Part shown: piece after piece, positions 6,025-6,037 of the stretch
How the letters are laid out: each line of letters begins with the position of its first letter
Position numbering within the stretch: the first letter of the stretch is position 1
From: Actinomycetes bacterium
GTDB taxonomy: Bacteria; Actinomycetota; Acidimicrobiia; Acidimicrobiales; Microtrichaceae
DNA: 6,037 bases
Assembly (NCBI GenBank): GCA_023423215.1
Contig: JAFAFZ010000101.1
Span: 1 to 6,037, forward strand
Direction: 5' to 3'
Position numbers and translations under genes: made by a program
Notes under the pieces: model-generated
What the model saw: only the letters and a program-made list of their open reading frames with translations
What the model was told of the DNA's origin: nothing
Databases searched by the model: none

Positions 6025-6037
6025 CCCGGTTCTGTTC
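6025..6037 (-). repeat. 13-base inverted repeat, right copy, cut by the window end
   Basis: CCCGGTTCTGTTC begins one base after the GGDEF-EAL stop codon and runs to the last base of the window. It is the exact reverse complement of 3648-3660. In the left copy the sequence beyond this point is the long hairpin. If the right copy is the same element, the sequence after 6037 should continue like the reverse complement of 3609-3647 and form this gene's terminator. Confidence 0.55.

Overview
This 6,037-base window is very GC-rich. Its codons mostly end in G or C, GTG is used as a start codon, and long antisense open frames lie across every gene. It reads as chromosomal DNA of a high-GC actinobacterium. 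The crotonase, the actinobacterial-type lipoprotein and a probable leaderless promoter all fit that. An acidimicrobial or similar lineage is possible but cannot be proved from the sequence alone. No mobile-element, phage, CRISPR, tRNA or rRNA signal was seen.

Layout. Positions 1-40 hold a GGGCT pentanucleotide tandem repeat with strong G-quadruplex potential. It may continue beyond the window. Minus strand, 59-940: a crotonase-superfamily (enoyl-CoA hydratase/isomerase) enzyme. The gap 941-1057 holds a strong GC-rich hairpin and two smaller ones. Minus strand, 1058-1606: a small secreted lipoprotein with a beta-rich domain. The gap 1607-1722 is a divergent promoter region with a good ribosome-binding site and hairpin for the lipoprotein, and a TAnnnT-type -10 just before the GTG of the plus-strand gene. 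Plus strand, 1723-3579: an M3-family oligoendopeptidase (PepF-like). The gap 3580-3815 is unusually rich in inverted repeats. Plus strand, 3816-6023: a PAS-PAS-GGDEF-EAL protein, probably a cyclic-di-GMP phosphodiesterase with a degenerate GGDEF domain.

The four genes do not form an obvious pathway: acyl-CoA metabolism, a surface lipoprotein, cytosolic peptide degradation and second-messenger turnover. Spacing, strand changes and hairpins suggest they are separate transcription units. This is largely an ordinary housekeeping/accessory region, and I see no clear new multi-gene system. The most interesting non-coding signal is a 13-base perfect inverted repeat. One copy is the tail of a long hairpin upstream of the cyclic-di-GMP gene, and the other begins one base after that gene's stop codon and runs off the window. 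The gene may therefore sit between two copies of one hairpin element.
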